This document shows positions 34,104 to 49,400 of a stretch of 64,000 bases of DNA, in pieces. How positions within the stretch are numbered: position 1 is the first letter of the stretch; each line of letters opens with the position of its first letter. The notes under the pieces were generated by a model that worked only from the letters and a program-made list of their open reading frames with translations, searched no databases and had not been told where the DNA came from. The stretch is from Pholiota molesta (taxonomy: Eukaryota > Basidiomycota > Agaricomycetes > Agaricales > Strophariaceae). The stretch is taken from assembly GCA_014925825.1 (NCBI GenBank), contig JACGCK010000048.1, positions 62,001-126,000 on the forward strand, in the 5' to 3' direction. The position numbers and the translations under genes were made by a program.

Positions 34104-37100
34104 TTTGAGTTTCCTGTGTTTATCGCACCAGGCAGCGGCTATGAAAGAGTGAAGATGATGGAGACTCGAAAGGAACAGCAATTGACAAGCAATTAAAAGT
34201 CAAGGTGCTTTGAATGCCTAGAAGAGGCCCTCGACTATTAGGTAAGGAAACTTCCGGCCCGGCAACCATAGTCGTGCCCTGGTTGAAGGCCTTTCCCAGT
34301 GCGGTGGGCGTTATGATCAAGTCTAATCAAGTGGTAGGAACATTGGCCAGTCTCTGCGTGCTACATGATCCTTGCCATTGCGTCCCTCATACTAGCACTC
34401 ACTCAACCGCACCTCCCAACTCAGCAGCTTCCCTACAGAGTGAATACATTGGGTCCTCTTGCACAGCAGGGCTCGGCTACGATGGCCAGTTGATCTTACC
34501 GCACCTCCCTACTCAGCAGCTCCTCCACTTGTCCTCCTCGCCTTTCCATCCTCCTTCCGCCATCCCGTCCCGTCCCTCGCGCACGGAAACTTACACAGCG
34601 GCGATCCGAGTGCACGATTCCGCAGGACCTCTTATCCGGTACCTCACCACACTCTTTGGCCAGCAACGGCGATGGCGCCTGCCCTCGATCTCTGCGACAC
34701 ACGGCGCCGATGAATACGGCATCGACGGGTAAGCCTACATGTCAGCTGCGAGTTCGATAGCTCACCATCAACGACTCTGCAACATCAGTCGTCGGCCACA
34801 GGCCATCCTCCTTGGCCAGCTGACGACGCCCTCCTCCCGCCGCGCATTCATCGCCGCGACGCCAACACGAACACCTTCCCGACGCATACGGGCATCCATA
34901 TCACACCACCACACGGCGACATCGCACAGCTGCCGCGCACATCCCGAGCACAGCCTAAACTCGACGCCGCCGTCCGCGCCTCCATCGCCGCAACACACCT
35001 CAATACCGTAGTCCTCAACTGATCGGCAGTACATACACGACAAACGGAACGCGAGCAGGGCATCTGGACGACATCCCACATGGCGAGCCTTTCGGACCGC
35101 GCGGATCGTGGTCCATGGGCGCCACAGCGCGCTCGCGCAGCTCCAGGTATGTGGTTCTTACTCATCTCTCTCTCTCTCGTCTTATCTCCTTCATTTACTT
35201 ACTCTCAGCTTCGCGCCCAAGGCGGTAAGCGAGGCAACACGGCGGCGGCGCGACCACACTCCTGCAACGGAGAACGTCAAGGGCGATCTGCGGACACCAC
35301 AGCAAAGTCAGCGACGAGACGACGGGGTGGACAGACTCACAGCGGCGCTTGGACGACAGCGGCTCGTCTCGCAAGGGGGTAGGGGCGAGACCGACGGTGC
35401 GTATGATCTACGGACACCGGAGCAGAGTCAGCCACGAGGCGACGACGCTGGAAACGGGATGGACAACTCACGGCGGGCGTTGGACGACAGCGGCATGCGG
35501 GGGACGAGAGCACCGGTGCACGGCTGCGGGAAAACGTCAGTGCGCTCATCCGCTTCGCCGTATACAAATCACTCACGGCGATATAGCCTTGAAGTCGACA
35601 GCCGCGCCCTCGGAAGCGCCCTGCGCGACGACGACGACGAGTCCAGCAGTCCGAGGTCTCGACACCGCGGGAGGCTTTGTTGGGTGCTGGCAGCGATATC
35701 AAAGTAAGCGGCCCTTTTTGTTTTTGTTTTTTGAACTCGCACTTACCTCGGCCATGCCAGCGCTCTAGCGTCTCGCCCACCACCGCCAACCTCAGCGGCG
35801 TGCACGCCCTCCAAACCCCTCGACCCGACCGCGCCTCAGACGATTCGAAAGGCCACAGCAGCCGGAGATGCCATCGAGGACGACGACGGAGCCCCGCCGC
35901 TGCCCACCCGCCGCTCGCACTCTCCTCGATGACGAATCATCGGTTGCAGCGGAGCCCATCAGCCGAATATGGTCAACATGGGGAAGACGAGGTGCGACGG
36001 CGCGTGTAGGTACGTCCAAGCTCGCGGCGGCGGCGTGCAGACAAACTGACAGAAGGGTGATCAGCGTTTGTACGGCGGTATTTCGAGTATGACCACCCCC
36101 GGATGCATGCGCCTCGCTCTCCTCGACGCCGGTCGACTCATCCGCGGCCGACGCGCACCGCCCACGCTTGTTAGCCCCTTCCCAGCTGCGTCGTTCGTTT
36201 GGGACGGCGGCGTGCGTGCCCTGCGGGATGCCGGAAGGTGAGCGGAGATCTCGTCAGTAGGGGCAGCGGCACGGATCCCTGGGGACGTACCGAGCTGCTC
36301 GCGCACGAGCAGAGCGCGGATCTCCGCGAGGGAGGCAGAACGAGGCGCGGGTGGACTGCGAAGGCGGAAGAACGACGTCAGAGGCGCGACGGGCGATGAG
36401 GCAGGCGGTAACGCAGACGCCGCCAGCACGAACGCGCCGTCTTCTCCAGCCGGCCGTCGTCCTTTGCCTTTGCAGCGCCCCCGCCCATCCGATGCCGTCT
36501 GTGTTCGGCGGCACGCCGGACGACTTACCCAGCGAAAGCGAGCACATGCGCATGCTACGCCGCGGGATGCGCCGTCGTCGTCGATTGTAGGCTCCAGGCG
36601 GGCATGTGATGGGAAACGTCAGTGGCCATAACATGCGACGAGGAGGCGCGCACTTGCCAGGGAAGTACGCGGCTGTCGACGGCGGAGCCTGATAGCAGAG
36701 AGGAAGAGGAGAGTAGAGTAAAGGAGGAGATGAGGCGGTGGGGAATGAGGATAGACAGTAATTCAGGTAGTCCTTATATACATCTGCACCCCGTGTACGT
36801 ACGTAGTAAGAATGCAATAGATTGGTCTGGGATAGAAAACGGATGCGCGTGCAGGGTCCGATACCGGGAATCGTCACCTTAAGCGAGCAAGTCCAGTTTT
36901 GCGCCATCCCTCCGCGTCCCCTTCTCCCATTCGCGAAATTGACCTCGCAAGCTCTACAGCATCCTCACGTATCTACCAGCTACCCATTTGTGCTTATGTA
37001 GAAGTATCAATTAATGTTTTATTACAGTATTCAAGCTGTCTATAGTTGCAACAATGTCAAAAGCTCTCGCAAAGGAATCCTCAATGCAATCCCCACCGCA

Positions 37101-40100
37101 CACCCTCAGCGCGCATGACTCACCAAAGACTGACCCTATCCAAGGTCTGTCCGCGCCTAGGCCTATACCGGACCTAAGAACCCAAGAAACAAGGAAACGG
37201 CGTTTCTAGCGCCTTCCTTCAATCTACGTTCCCCTCCGAATCCTCCACTTCAAGCGCAAAGATTTAGCCAAATGCTTAGGCTGAAAACACTATGCATAAA
37301 GCCCCCGTGCTTCCGTGATGGGAACGTAATTGGCGTGCTTTTTTGAGGTCCCCGGTGCGCTGCATTTCGAACGCGTTTGCGAGGCAGGGGTCCAGACACT
37401 GGGTGCCGTCGGGTGGCATGGAGTGTCTGCGGTCGCCGTTTGCTCGTCCGGCTCTGTAAAACTGGGAGTAGGTAGTGTCGGATGTATTCTAACGTATTCC
37501 AAGTAACTGTGGAATATAATTAAGAAATGCAGTGGAAACGCGCTAATTATTGCGGTAGACTACAGGGAGCTGCACACACTTCCTCCACCCGCTTGGTACG
37601 CACGGAGCGTGCTGGTGGCGCTGCCACGTATACTAGCCGCGGGAGTCAGGGTCCTAAGGGTTCTAATTACAGGCGAAAAGAAGCGGCTTATTCGTGGCTT
37701 TTGAGACTGCGAATTCGGTGAGGAGGCGGACATGGCTTGGATCTGTGTTTCGCGCTTCGTCTTTCTGACAGAGCGTCGTGGTCAACTCAAACCAAGATGT
37801 ATAGATGTCATTACTGTGTTTAATGTATTCTAACGTATTCCAATAACTGTGGAATATAATTGAGGAATGCGGTGGAAACGCGCTAATCATCGCGGGTATA
37901 CTACAGGGAGGTGCACACACTTCCTCCACCCGCTTGGTACGCACGGCGCGCGCTCTTCGCGCTGCCACGTAGGCTAGTCGCAAGCGTCAGGGTCCTAATG
38001 ACAGGTGAAAAGAAGCGGCTTATTCGTGGCTTTTCAAATTGCGTATCCGGTGAGGAGGCGGACATGTTGGGATCGGTGTTCCGCGCTTCGTCTTTCTGAT
38101 GGAGCGTTGTAGTCAACTCAAACCGAGATGTATAGATGTCATTACTTTCTTGTAAATGCAGCTCTTATTGTTGTGCTTATTGCTATTCTATCTGTTAGGG
38201 CTCGAAGACGAAATGATATGGCATTTGGTCATGCCTAATTATATCTGTACATTGTTTTTCTTTAGAGATTCAATCTCTGCATTTAATCCACTACTTCCGA
38301 GCTGATTATTCATACAAGCTATTATCCACCTCGTTCTGTAATTACAAATGACGCGGTAAGTCTAATAACAAAGTGCTGGCACTCCAATCAACCGTACGCA
38401 GATCATTCAGATCAAACAAGATCTAATCATGTCCGCGATCTAATATATCGTCGCATTGGTTCTCTTTCAGCGAACAGCGGCATCCTAGCCTGTCTGTAGA
38501 GTAGTCAAAACTCTGAATTTAATTTCTTGCGACCAAAGCTGTTGGTGAAACTTGCTGAGCGCTTTGGCGCCAAAGTGCTGGTGGCGGGCGCCGGGCGCTA
38601 AACCATAATAAAGCGCGAACTACATTGCAAACAATGTGCTTTCAAACAAGAGCAACATACTTACTAGCGACAGATTATGCCTTATGGTATGGCTTTGGAT
38701 GAACTGTGTAGACTTGAGAAATATGTAATGTGATGTAAAAAAGTGGACGACGCCCAGTATGGTGGAAACGGCGGATCAATATGTAGGTGTTTCTTGAATC
38801 GACTAGAACCCGAGACCGCAATTCTGCATTGCGAAACAGACGGAAGTGACTGGGTTAAGAAGTCCATCATGTGTACATTTGGTAACCGCTTCTGCGCCAG
38901 TCTATTGTTTGCGAATTTCGGACGCAATTGGTGTTGACAGCAAATTAGGATTCTTGCATCTTCCTCTAAGATTGGCAGTCTACTACACTCTGGAGAGCAG
39001 ATTCCTATGCTTACAGCTCTGAACACAATTTATAGAGTAATTATAAACTCAAATGGAGGAAAAAGCGAAAGTGTATGTTTACGAGATGAGATTCCCGGTC
39101 CCCGGGAGCGAGAGACTACCCTGAGACAAAATTGTAATCTTCAGGTCGGGCTTCCTTTGCAGCTTGCTGGCAGGGCTGGAACTAGAACTTTAGCGCCGTT
39201 CACACGTCTAGATGCTACAATGGCGAACAGGAACTACGCGGAAAATTGGCAGCCCTGAGCCGCAAAAATATAAAAGCAAGCAATTTTTTGACGCTCCCGA
39301 ACCCTCCTTTCCCTTCCTGCCGTCTTTATGACAGTATATGGTCCCATTTCTTTCGTTCCAATCCAGTCTCTAGTATGGTATTCCTTTTACTCTTTCTATA
39401 CTATGTGTAAACTATGCTAATGTACTCCTGTGTGGCTTGCACCCGCCGTTTAGGTGCCCATTGTTGCAGCCGTGACGAATCATTACTCTGATGTTACCGT
39501 CCGAGTCCTTTCCCTTCCTGCTGTCTTTATGACAGTATTTGGCCCCATCTCTTTTGTTCGATACCAATCCTTAGTATGGATTCCTTTTACTTTTACTCTT
39601 TCTTTACGTGTAAATTATACTAATGTACTGCTGTGTGCTTGCACCCACCGTTTAGGCGCCCCAGTGTCGCAGATGTGACGGACCATTACTCTGATTCATC
39701 TCAATCACCGCCCTCATCAAAGTCAACCGCGCACTCACATGGCTCAATTCCCACAAGATATCAAGCTTCCGGCGGACGACAAGGTTAAGATAGAATGTTC
39801 TAAAGGGATGTATGCTTGCTTTTTTATTTGATATGGCACTAATTTTATTCTGTTGCCACATCTGAACTTCCCGCGGACCGCAAGGATGTTCCGAATACAT
39901 GTATGTTGTCTTTCTGCACCTTCCTTATCTCACACAACACTGATTCAATCCAATATTTCGACTTCCCGTGGAGTGCTAGGTTTCAATGCGACGGTAAGTG
40001 CTCTCTGCCCCTTGAACATGATGTCTGGTAAGCAAATCTGACTGGTCTACGCACACATAGCAACCACCATTTAGGCGCCCATTTTCACAGGCTCAGCCAT

Positions 40101-41705
40101 GGACAATTTGACAAACTACTATTTCAGCGCCCACATCAATGTTTGACCGCACATTCACACGAAATCATACTCAAGCTTTTGGTGGACTGCAAGATTATAA
40201 TGGGATGTTCAATTTGAAGGATGTACGCTTGCTTCTTTATCTGATACGGCACTAATTCTATTCTGATGTGATATCTAAACTTCCCGCAAACCACTAGGAT
40301 GTTCTGAATACATGTATGTTTTCTTTTAATGTCTTCCTTATCTCCTGATTCAATCTTGAGAATTTCCGAACAATATTGAACTTCCTATGGACTACAACAC
40401 AACGCTTGGTATGTTATCTTCCTTATTTGTACTCGTTCTATTCTGACATGATTTTTCAACTTTCCGTGACTGCTCTTTCTCGTGGTTTGGTTCTGATGCC
40501 GTGGTAAGTGCCTTCTCCCTTTGATGTCTAGCAAGCAATTTTAACTTTTCTATGCTTGCAGAAGTGCAATAGGAAGGATGGTGTTCATTTTACATAATAA
40601 GTGCCCATTGTTCATGGTTGCGACCGCCCACATGTCCATGGACTATGCAGGTATTGCCTGTTTCTTTGATTCTACTATATTGCTTACTGAGATTTCTTGT
40701 CAAATTTTAGGGTTATTGGGAGCTTGAGGATGCAAGGCATTTGGTTTCGAGGTAATTTAACATGCCAATTTCTTTTCGCACACTAAAGTCAAATTTAGCT
40801 TAGCTTTTCGTCATAAACGTGCAGGAATCTTCCTGCCCTTCTGTTATTCCCATCTTCTTGAAATTCAAAGAATCGAGCATTGAACTTTCCACAAATTGCA
40901 TGTGAATCCGTCACCTCTCGCATAGTAGTTGAACCCCTCAAAATCAAGACTTGGTGCACAGCTGATTACCCTTTCTGCGATTTTCACCTTCTTTCAAATT
41001 CCACCAATGGCAACCTTGCCTTTCCACGTTCACATTTGGACTTGGCGCCTAATTCACAATGTTCAGCTTTCTGTGCAAGGATAAATCCGTGGTGTGCAGA
41101 TTTCACTATTAACTGATTACTTACACTTTCATATTCCAGCAACTGCAATGTCTCGAATTTTCCGTGTTGCAGGACTTGGCATGCTTATTCAAGCCCTCGC
41201 GTGAGGATCAATCCGACAAGTAACTTGTACGCAAACCCATTTATTGACTATGGACTGACTCGTTACATTTTAGGCCTATCTACGTTAGCCTGCCCTTCGG
41301 GTGGCTAACCTCTGATCCTACGATCTCCCTACACACAAAAAAAGGTCAAATACTAACGTGTTTTTCGATTTCACGCCGTATGGTAATTCCCGACCCCCGA
41401 CCCTGCAGCCCGACGCTCCCAAATGGGGCATAGGCGCACGCCCCCGAGCCGCCGTGGATGCTCAGGAAGCTGCTGCGTGACACAGACACGTCGTTGAAGT
41501 CGCCGAGATCCAGCCGGAAGATGCAGTCCATTGCTGTTGCTCGCGTCGCTATCCTCGTCGAAGTCGCCGTCGGTGCCATCCTCACCATCTGTGCTGTCGG
41601 ACACTGGGCACGCGCTGCCGGGCCGGCGCCTGTTCCTGTGCACGAGCGTCACTGCCTCCATGCTCGTGTCCTACATGAATCCGTCCCTTGATATCGCTTT
41701 CGTCA
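32334..41705. repeat. Tandem array unit 2
   Basis: Gene fragment 32334-34352 and segment E 34353-41705. Relative to units 1 and 3 it lacks single bases in many homopolymers between about 38,000 and 41,400 (for example 'gcatcttcctc' for 'gcatctttcctc', 'ctggagagc' for 'ctggaagagc'). This is the usual pattern of uncorrected long-read error. Confidence 0.88.
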
Positions 41706-43472
41706 GTACGTATCCCTAAGATCATCCAAGTCCGGATCATCCTGATCCAAATCGACGTAGCTTAAAATATCCGCATCGTCGCCATCATCCATGCCAGGCA
41801 TCATAGGCAAGCCCATCATCATCGCCGCAAACGCCATAGGGTGCATCTGTCCACTCGACGCAGACATCACATGGTCTACCCAGTCCTGGACACGCGCTTT
41901 GCGCTCTGGGCTCGGATTGCGCAGCTTCAGGATCTCCCGCATGTCCTTCTTGTTCGCATCGGTCTCGATATTCGCGAAACAGGAGCGAATGAGACCGCAG
42001 ATCGCGCGGAGGCACTCGTTGGCCTCCTTTTCCAAAATTTGAATACTCCGAGCGCGATACCCCGGCTCCTCGTAAAGCACGGTGACAGCGCATTGCAGTG
42101 TGGGGGCATCGCGCGGTCGCAAAAGGTAAGAATACGAAGCAAGAAGCGATGCTATCCTGTCTGCATCACAGTCTGCAATGTAGATATCGAGAGCCGCGGC
42201 CAGGTTGTTCGGCGTATCGCCCGCGATCCTTCCAAGTATCCCTTCGATGCGCATGCCAGTCTCGAATGCGTCCTGACTGAGATTGACGAGTGTGTTGTAA
42301 ATCGCGAGAGACGGCGTGAGCTCAAAGATCTTTAGAAAGTGGTTCTCAACGTGTCCCCGAAGAGTTAATCGCTCTCGATTTTGCTTCTCTGGCCAATACG
42401 GCGCGTGGAGGTTACAGGTGCAGTTATCGGACCCATCGTCGCTGTAGTCTTTGTCGCTATCTTCTTCGTCAGATGAGTGGTCGCTGTATGTGTAGTCGAC
42501 GTCTTCTTCGTCATCTTCTTCAAAGTCATCGTCTTCATCTTCGTCGTCGTCTGAATCGCCTTCTCCAAATGCAAAGTCATCTGACCCTGGTATCATTCAG
42601 AAGATGTCAGGTAGATGGATTATAAAACTCACCTGATTTTCCACCGTAAACCAACCGTCCCAATGACCTAATTCCAAGAGCCAACTCTATGTCTTCCAAG
42701 CAGTCTGGTATTTTGCTTTTCTCTCGATCTGAGCCGTAGGCAAGTAAAGATACGAACAGATCGCGCCATATCCAAAGAATTATCCGATGGAGGTTCTGTG
42801 GACCTATCACGGAGAAACGTTTGAGGACTCTGTCATGCTTGTTCTTCAGCGCAACTGGATAGGTAGGTTCATGACAGAACACTTGCATCTAGGTCACAAT
42901 TAGCAGGCAGGTGGCATAAAGAGTGAAAACGACGTACCCTCCTAACGAAGAGTTATCGGCGAGTTGGGATAATGCACCAGCCACAAAAAGGAGGCATTTG
43001 TGTGCGTGAAGAAAATTGATGCGATGTTCGTAGACGGTGGCCCAGATAGGATTCAGCCAACCCACAAGACTGTGCACGATTTCGGACAGCAGCTCTTCTC
43101 TATTACTTCGCTCCTTGATGAACGATGATTTGGCATCTCGTGTCAGCTCGCCAAGCAACATTGTAATCTGTGTCCTTTTCGCTCTTAAATCGAGCTTCGG
43201 TGCTCCGGCATACTTGCGTTTTAGGTGGTTCGCGACCGAGAGAACTTGACGAGATTAACGCCTAGACACCAGACATCGTAGTGACACCTACTCACTTTGC
43301 TTCGTTTTTTCTTTCGGTATAAAGTCGACTAAAGTTAGTAGGTGTTTTTCAACAAGCGCTTGCTGTGCTTCTGGTGGCAAAGACTTGAGCACCTGCGACA
43401 ATCTATCGCGATGCAAGTTGAGAAATAAGGTCGCACATGGAATATGGAATAGAGACATCACTTTTCGCTCAT
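41703..43472 (-). pseudogene. 3'-truncated, frameshifted copy 3 of the acidic hypothetical gene
   Basis: Same truncation and junction stop as copy 2. In addition one A is missing in exon 4 near 42853 ('cagcgcaactgg' for 'cagcgcaaactgg'), which breaks the frame after 'NLPIQF', and another A is missing in the following intron. The 3' part (to about 42300) carries the variants of copies 2 and 4; the 5' part carries those of copy 1. The copy is therefore a mosaic, unless the assembly switched haplotype here. Confidence 0.78.
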
Positions 43473-46400
43473 TTTTTGATGGTTTCCTGGTGTGTTATCG
43501 CACCAGGCAGCGACTATGAAAGAGTGAAGATGATGGAGACTCGAAAGGAACAGCAATTGACAAGCAATTAAAAGTCAAGGTGCTTTGAATGCCTAGAAGA
43601 GGCCCTCGACTATTAGGTAAGGAAACTTCCGGCCCGGCAACCATAGTCGTGCCCTGGTTGAAGGCCTTTCCCAGTGCGGTGGGCGTTATGATCAAGTCTA
43701 ATCAAGTGGTAGGAACATTGGCCAGTCTCTGCGTGCTACATGATCCTTGCCATTGCGTCCCTCATACTAGCACTCACTCAACCGCACCTCCCAACTCAGC
43801 AGCTTCCCTACAGAGTGAATACATTGGGTCCTCTTGCACAGCAGGGCTCGGCTACGATGGCCAGTTGATCTTACCGCACCTCCCTACTCAGCAGCTCCTC
43901 CACTTGTCCTCCTCGCCTTTCCATCCTCCTTCCGCCATCCCGTCCCGTCCCCTCGCGCACGGAAACTTACACAGCGGCGATCCGAGTGCACGATTCCGCA
44001 GGACCTCTTATCCGGTACCTCACCACACTCTTGGCCAGCAACGGCGATGGCGCCTGCCCTCGATCTCTGCGACACACGGCGCCGATGAATACGGCATCGA
44101 CGGGTAAGCCTACATGTCAGCTGCGAGTTCGATAGCTCACCATCAACGACTCTGCAACATCAGTCGTCGGCCACAGGCCATCCTCCTTGGCCAGCTGACG
44201 ACGCCCTCCTCCCGCCGCGCATTCATCGCCGCGACGCCAACACGAACACCTTCCCGACGCATACGGGCATCCATATCACACCACCACACGGCGACATCGC
44301 ACAGCTGCCGCGCACATCCCGAGCACAGCCTAAACTCGACGCCGCCGTCCGCGCCTCCATCGCCGCAACACACCTCAATACCGTAGTCCTCAACTGATCG
44401 GCAGTACATACACGACAAACGGAACGCGAGCAGGGCATCTGGACGACATCCCACATGGCGAGCCTTTCGGACCGCGCGGATCGTGGTCCATGGGCGCCAC
44501 AGCGCGCTCGCGCAGCTCCAGGTATGTGGTTCTTACTCATCTCTCTCTCTCTCGTCTTATCTCCTTCATTTACTTACTCTCAGCTTCGCGCCCAAGGCGG
44601 TAAGCGAGGCAACACGGCGGCGGCGCGACCACACTCCTGCAACGGAGAACGTCAAGGGCGATCTGCGGACACCACAGCAAAGTCAGCGACGAGACGACGG
44701 GGTGGACAGACTCACAGCGGCGCTTGGACGACAGCGGCTCGTCTCGCAAGGGGGTAGGGGCGAGACCGACGGTGCGTATGATCTACGGACACCGGAGCAG
44801 AGTCAGCCACGAGGCGACGACGCTGGAAACGGGATGGACAACTCACGGCGGGCGTTGGACGACAGCGGCATGCGGGGGACGAGAGCACCGGTGCACGGCT
44901 GCGGGAAAACGTCAGTGCGCTCATCCGCTTCGCCGTATACAAATCACTCACGGCGATATAGCCTTGAAGTCGACAGCCGCGCCCTCGGAAGCGCCCTGCG
45001 CGACGACGACGACGAGTCCAGCAGTCCGAGGTCTCGACACCGCGGGAGGCTTTGTTGGGTGCTGGCAGCCGATATCAAAGTAAGCGGCCTTTCTTTTTGT
45101 TTTTGTTTTTTGAACTCGCACTTACCTCGGCCATGCCAGCGCTCTAGCGTCTCGCCGCCCACCACCGCCAACCTCAGCGGCGTGCACGCCCTCCAAACCC
45201 CTCGACCCGACCGCGCCTCAGACGATTCGAAAGGCCACAGCAGCCGGAGATGCCATCGAGGACGACGACGGAGCCCCGCCGCTGCCCACCCGCCGCTCGC
45301 ACTCTCCTCGATGACGAATCATCGGTTGCAGCGGAGCCCATCAGCCGAATATGGTCAACATGGGGAAGACGAGGTGCGACGGCGCGTGTAGGTACGTCCA
45401 AGCTCGCGGCGGCGGCGTGCAGACAAACTGACAGAAGGGTGATCAGCGTTTGTACGGCGGTATTTCGAGTATGACCACCCCCGGATGCATGCGCCTCGCT
45501 CTCCTCGACGCCGGTCGACTCATCCGCGGCCGACGCGCACCCGCCCACGCTTGTTAGCCCCTTCCCAGCTGCGTCGTTCGTTTGGGACGGCGGCGTGCGT
45601 GCCCTGCGGGATGCCGGAAGGTGAGCGGAGATCTCGTCAGTAGGGGCAGCGGCACGGATCCCTGGGGACGTACCGAGCTGCTCGCGCACGAGCAGAGCGC
45701 GGATCTCCGCGAGGGAGGCAGAACGAGGCGCGGGTGGACTGCGAAGGCGGAAGAACGACGTCAGAGGCGCGACGGGCGATGAGGCAGGCGGTAACGCAGA
45801 CGCCGCCAGCACGAACGCGCCGTCTTCTCCAGCCGGCCGTCGTCCTTTGCCTTTGCAGCGCCCCCGCCCATCCGATGCCGTCTGTGTTCGGCGGCACGCC
45901 GGACGACTTACCCAGCGAAAGCGAGCACATGCGCATGCTACGCCGCGGGATGCGCCGTCGTCGTCGATTGTAGGCTCCAGGCGGGCATGTGATGGGAAAC
46001 GTCAGTGGCCATAACATGCGACGAGGAGGCGCGCACTTGCCAGGGAAGTACGCGGCTGTCGACGGCGGAGCCTGATAGCAGAGAGGAAGAGGAGAGTAGA
46101 GTAAAGGAGGAGATGAGGCGGTGGGGAATGAGGATAGACAGTAATTCAGGTAGTCCTTATATACATCTGCACCCCGTGTACGTACGTAGTAGAATGCAAT
46201 AGATTGGTCTGGGATAGAAACGGATGCGCGTGCAGGGTCCGATACCGGGATCGTCACCTTAAGCGAGCAAGTCCAGTTTGCGCCATCCCTCCGCGTCCCC
46301 TTCTCCCATTCGCGAAATTGACCTCGCAAGCTCTACAGCATCCTCACGTATCTACCAGCTACCCATTTGTGCTTATGTAGAGTATCAATTAATGTTTTAT

Positions 46401-49400
46401 TACAGTATTCAAGCTGTCTATAGTTGCAACAATGTCAAAAGCTCTCGCAAAGGAATCCTCAATGCAATCCCCACCGCACACCCTCAGCGCGCATGACTCA
46501 CCAAAGACTGACCCTATCCAAGGTCTGTCCGCGCCTAGGCCTATACCGGACCTAAGAACCCAAGAAACAAGGAAACGGCGTTTCTAGCGCCTTCCTTTCA
46601 ATCTACGTTCCCCTCCGAATCCTCCACTTCAAGCGCAAAGATTTAGCCAAATGCTTAGGCTGAAACACTATGCATAAAGCCCCCGTGCTTCCGTGATGGG
46701 AACGTAATTGGCGTGCTTTTTTGAGGTCCCCGGTGCGCTGCATTTCGAACGCGTTTGCGAGGCAGGGGTCCAGACACTGGGTGCCGTCGGGTGGCATGGA
46801 GTGTCTGCGGTCGCCGTTTGCTCGTCCGGCTCTGTAAAACTGGGAGTAGGTAGTGTCGGATGTATTCTAACGTATTCCAAGTAACTGTGGAATATAATTA
46901 AGAAATGCAGTGGAAACGCGCTAATTATTGCGGGTAGACTACAGGGAGCTGCACACACTTCCTCCACCCGCTTGGTACGCACGGAGCGTGCTGGTGGCGC
47001 TGCCACGTATACTAGCCGCGGGAGTCAGGGTCCTAAGGGTTCTAATTACAGGCGAAAAGAAGCGGCTTATTCGTGGCTTTTGAGACTGCGAATTCGGTGA
47101 GGAGGCGGACATGGCTTGGATCTGTGTTTCGCGCTTCGTCTTTCTGACAGAGCGTCGTGGTCAACTCAAACCAAGATGTATAGATGTCATTACTGTGTTT
47201 AATGTATTCTAACGTATTCCAAATAACTGTGGAATATAATTGAGGAATGCGGTGGAAACGCGCTAATCATCGCGGGTATACTACAGGGAGGTGCACACAC
47301 TTCCTCCACCCGCTTGGTACGCACGGCGCGCGCTCTTCGCGCTGCCACGTAGGCTAGTCGCAAGCGTCAGGGTCCTAATGACAGGTGAAAAGAAGCGGCT
47401 TATTCGTGGCTTTTCAAATTGCGTATCCGGTGAGGAGGCGGACATGTTGGGATCGGTGTTCCGCGCTTCGTCTTTCTGATGGAGCGTTGTAGTCAACTCA
47501 AACCGAGATGTATAGATGTCATTACTTTCTTGTAAATGCAGCTCTTATTGTTGTGCTTATTGCTATTCTATCTGTTAGGGCTCGAAGACGAAATGATATG
47601 GCATTTGGTCATGCCTAATTATATCTGTACATTGTTTTTCTTTAGAGATTCAATCTCTGCATTTAATCCACTACTTTCCGAGCTGATTATTCAATACAAG
47701 CTATTATCCACCTCGTTCTGTAATTACAAATGACGCGGTAAGTCTAATAACAAAGTGCTGGCACTCCAATCAACCGTACGCAGATCATTCAGATCAAACA
47801 AGATCTAATCATGTCCGCGATCTAATATATCGTCGCATTGGTTCTCTTTCAGCGAACAGCGGCATCCTAGCCTGTCTGTAGAGTAGTCAAAAACTCTGAA
47901 TTTAATTTCTTGCGACCAAAGCTGTTGGTGAAACTTGCTGAGCGCTTTTGGCGCCAAAGTGCTGGTGGCGGGCGCCGGGCGCTAAACCATAATAAAGCGC
48001 GAACTACATTGCAAACAATGTGCTTTTCAAACAAGAGCAACATACTTACTAGCGACAGATTATGCCTTATGGTATGGCTTTGGATGAACTGTGTAGACTT
48101 GAGAAATATGTAATGTGATGTAAAAAAGTGGACGACGCCCAGTATGGTGGAAACGGCGGATCAATATGTAGGTGTTTCTTGAATCGACTAGAACCCGAGA
48201 CCGCAATTCTGCATTGCGAAACAGACGGAAGTGACTGGGTTAAGAAGTCCATCATGTGTACATTTGGTAACCGCTTCTGCGCCAGTCTATTGTTTGCGAA
48301 TTTCGGACGCAATTTGGTGTTGACAGCAAATTAGGATTCTTGCATCTTTCCTCTAAGATTGGCACGTCTACTACACTCTGGAAGAGCAGATTCCTATGCT
48401 TTACAGCTCTGAACACAATTTATAGAGTAATTATAAACTCAAATGGAGGAAAAAGCGAAAGTGTATGTTTACGAGATGAGATTCCCGGTCCCCGGGAGCG
48501 AGAGACTACCCTGAGACAAAATTGTAATCTTCAGGTCGGGCTTCCTTTGCAGCTTGCTGGCAGGGCTGGAACTAGAACTTTAGCGCCGTTCACACGTCTA
48601 GATGCTACAATGGCGAACAGGAACTACGCGGAAAATTGGCAGCCCTGAGCCGCAAAAAATATAAAAAGCAAGCAATTTTTTTGACGCTCCCGAACCCTCC
48701 TTTCCCTTCCTGCCGTCTTTATGACAGTATATGGTCCCATTTCTTTCGTTCCAATCCAGTCTCTAGTATGGTATTCCTTTTACTCTTTCTATACTATGTG
48801 TAAACTATGCTAATGTACTCCTGTGTGGCTTGCACCCGCCGTTTAGGTGCCCATTGTTGCAGCCGTGACGAATCATTACTCTGATGTTACCGTCCGAGTC
48901 CTTTCCCTTCCTGCTGTCTTTATGACAGTATTTGGCCCCATCTCTTTTGTTCCGATACCAATCCTTAGTATGGAATTCCTTTTACTTTTACTCTTTCTTT
49001 ACGTGTAAATTATACTAATGTACTGCTGTGTGGCTTGCACCCACCGTTTAGGCGCCCAGTGTCGCAGATGTGACGGACCATTACTCTGATATCATCTCAA
49101 TCACCGCCCTCATCAAAGTCAACCGCGCACTCACATGGCTCAATTCCCACAAGATATTCAAGCTTCCGGCGGACGACAAGGTTAAGATAGAATGTTCTAA
49201 AGGGATGTATGCTTGCTTCTTTATTTGATATGGCACTAATTTTATTCTGTTGCCACATCTGAACTTCCCGCGGACCGCAAGGATGTTCCGAATACATGTA
49301 TGTTGTCTTTCTGCACCTTCCTTATCTCACACAACACTGATTCAATCCAATATTTCGACTTCCCGTGGAGTGCTAGGTTTCAATGCGACGGTAAGTGCTC

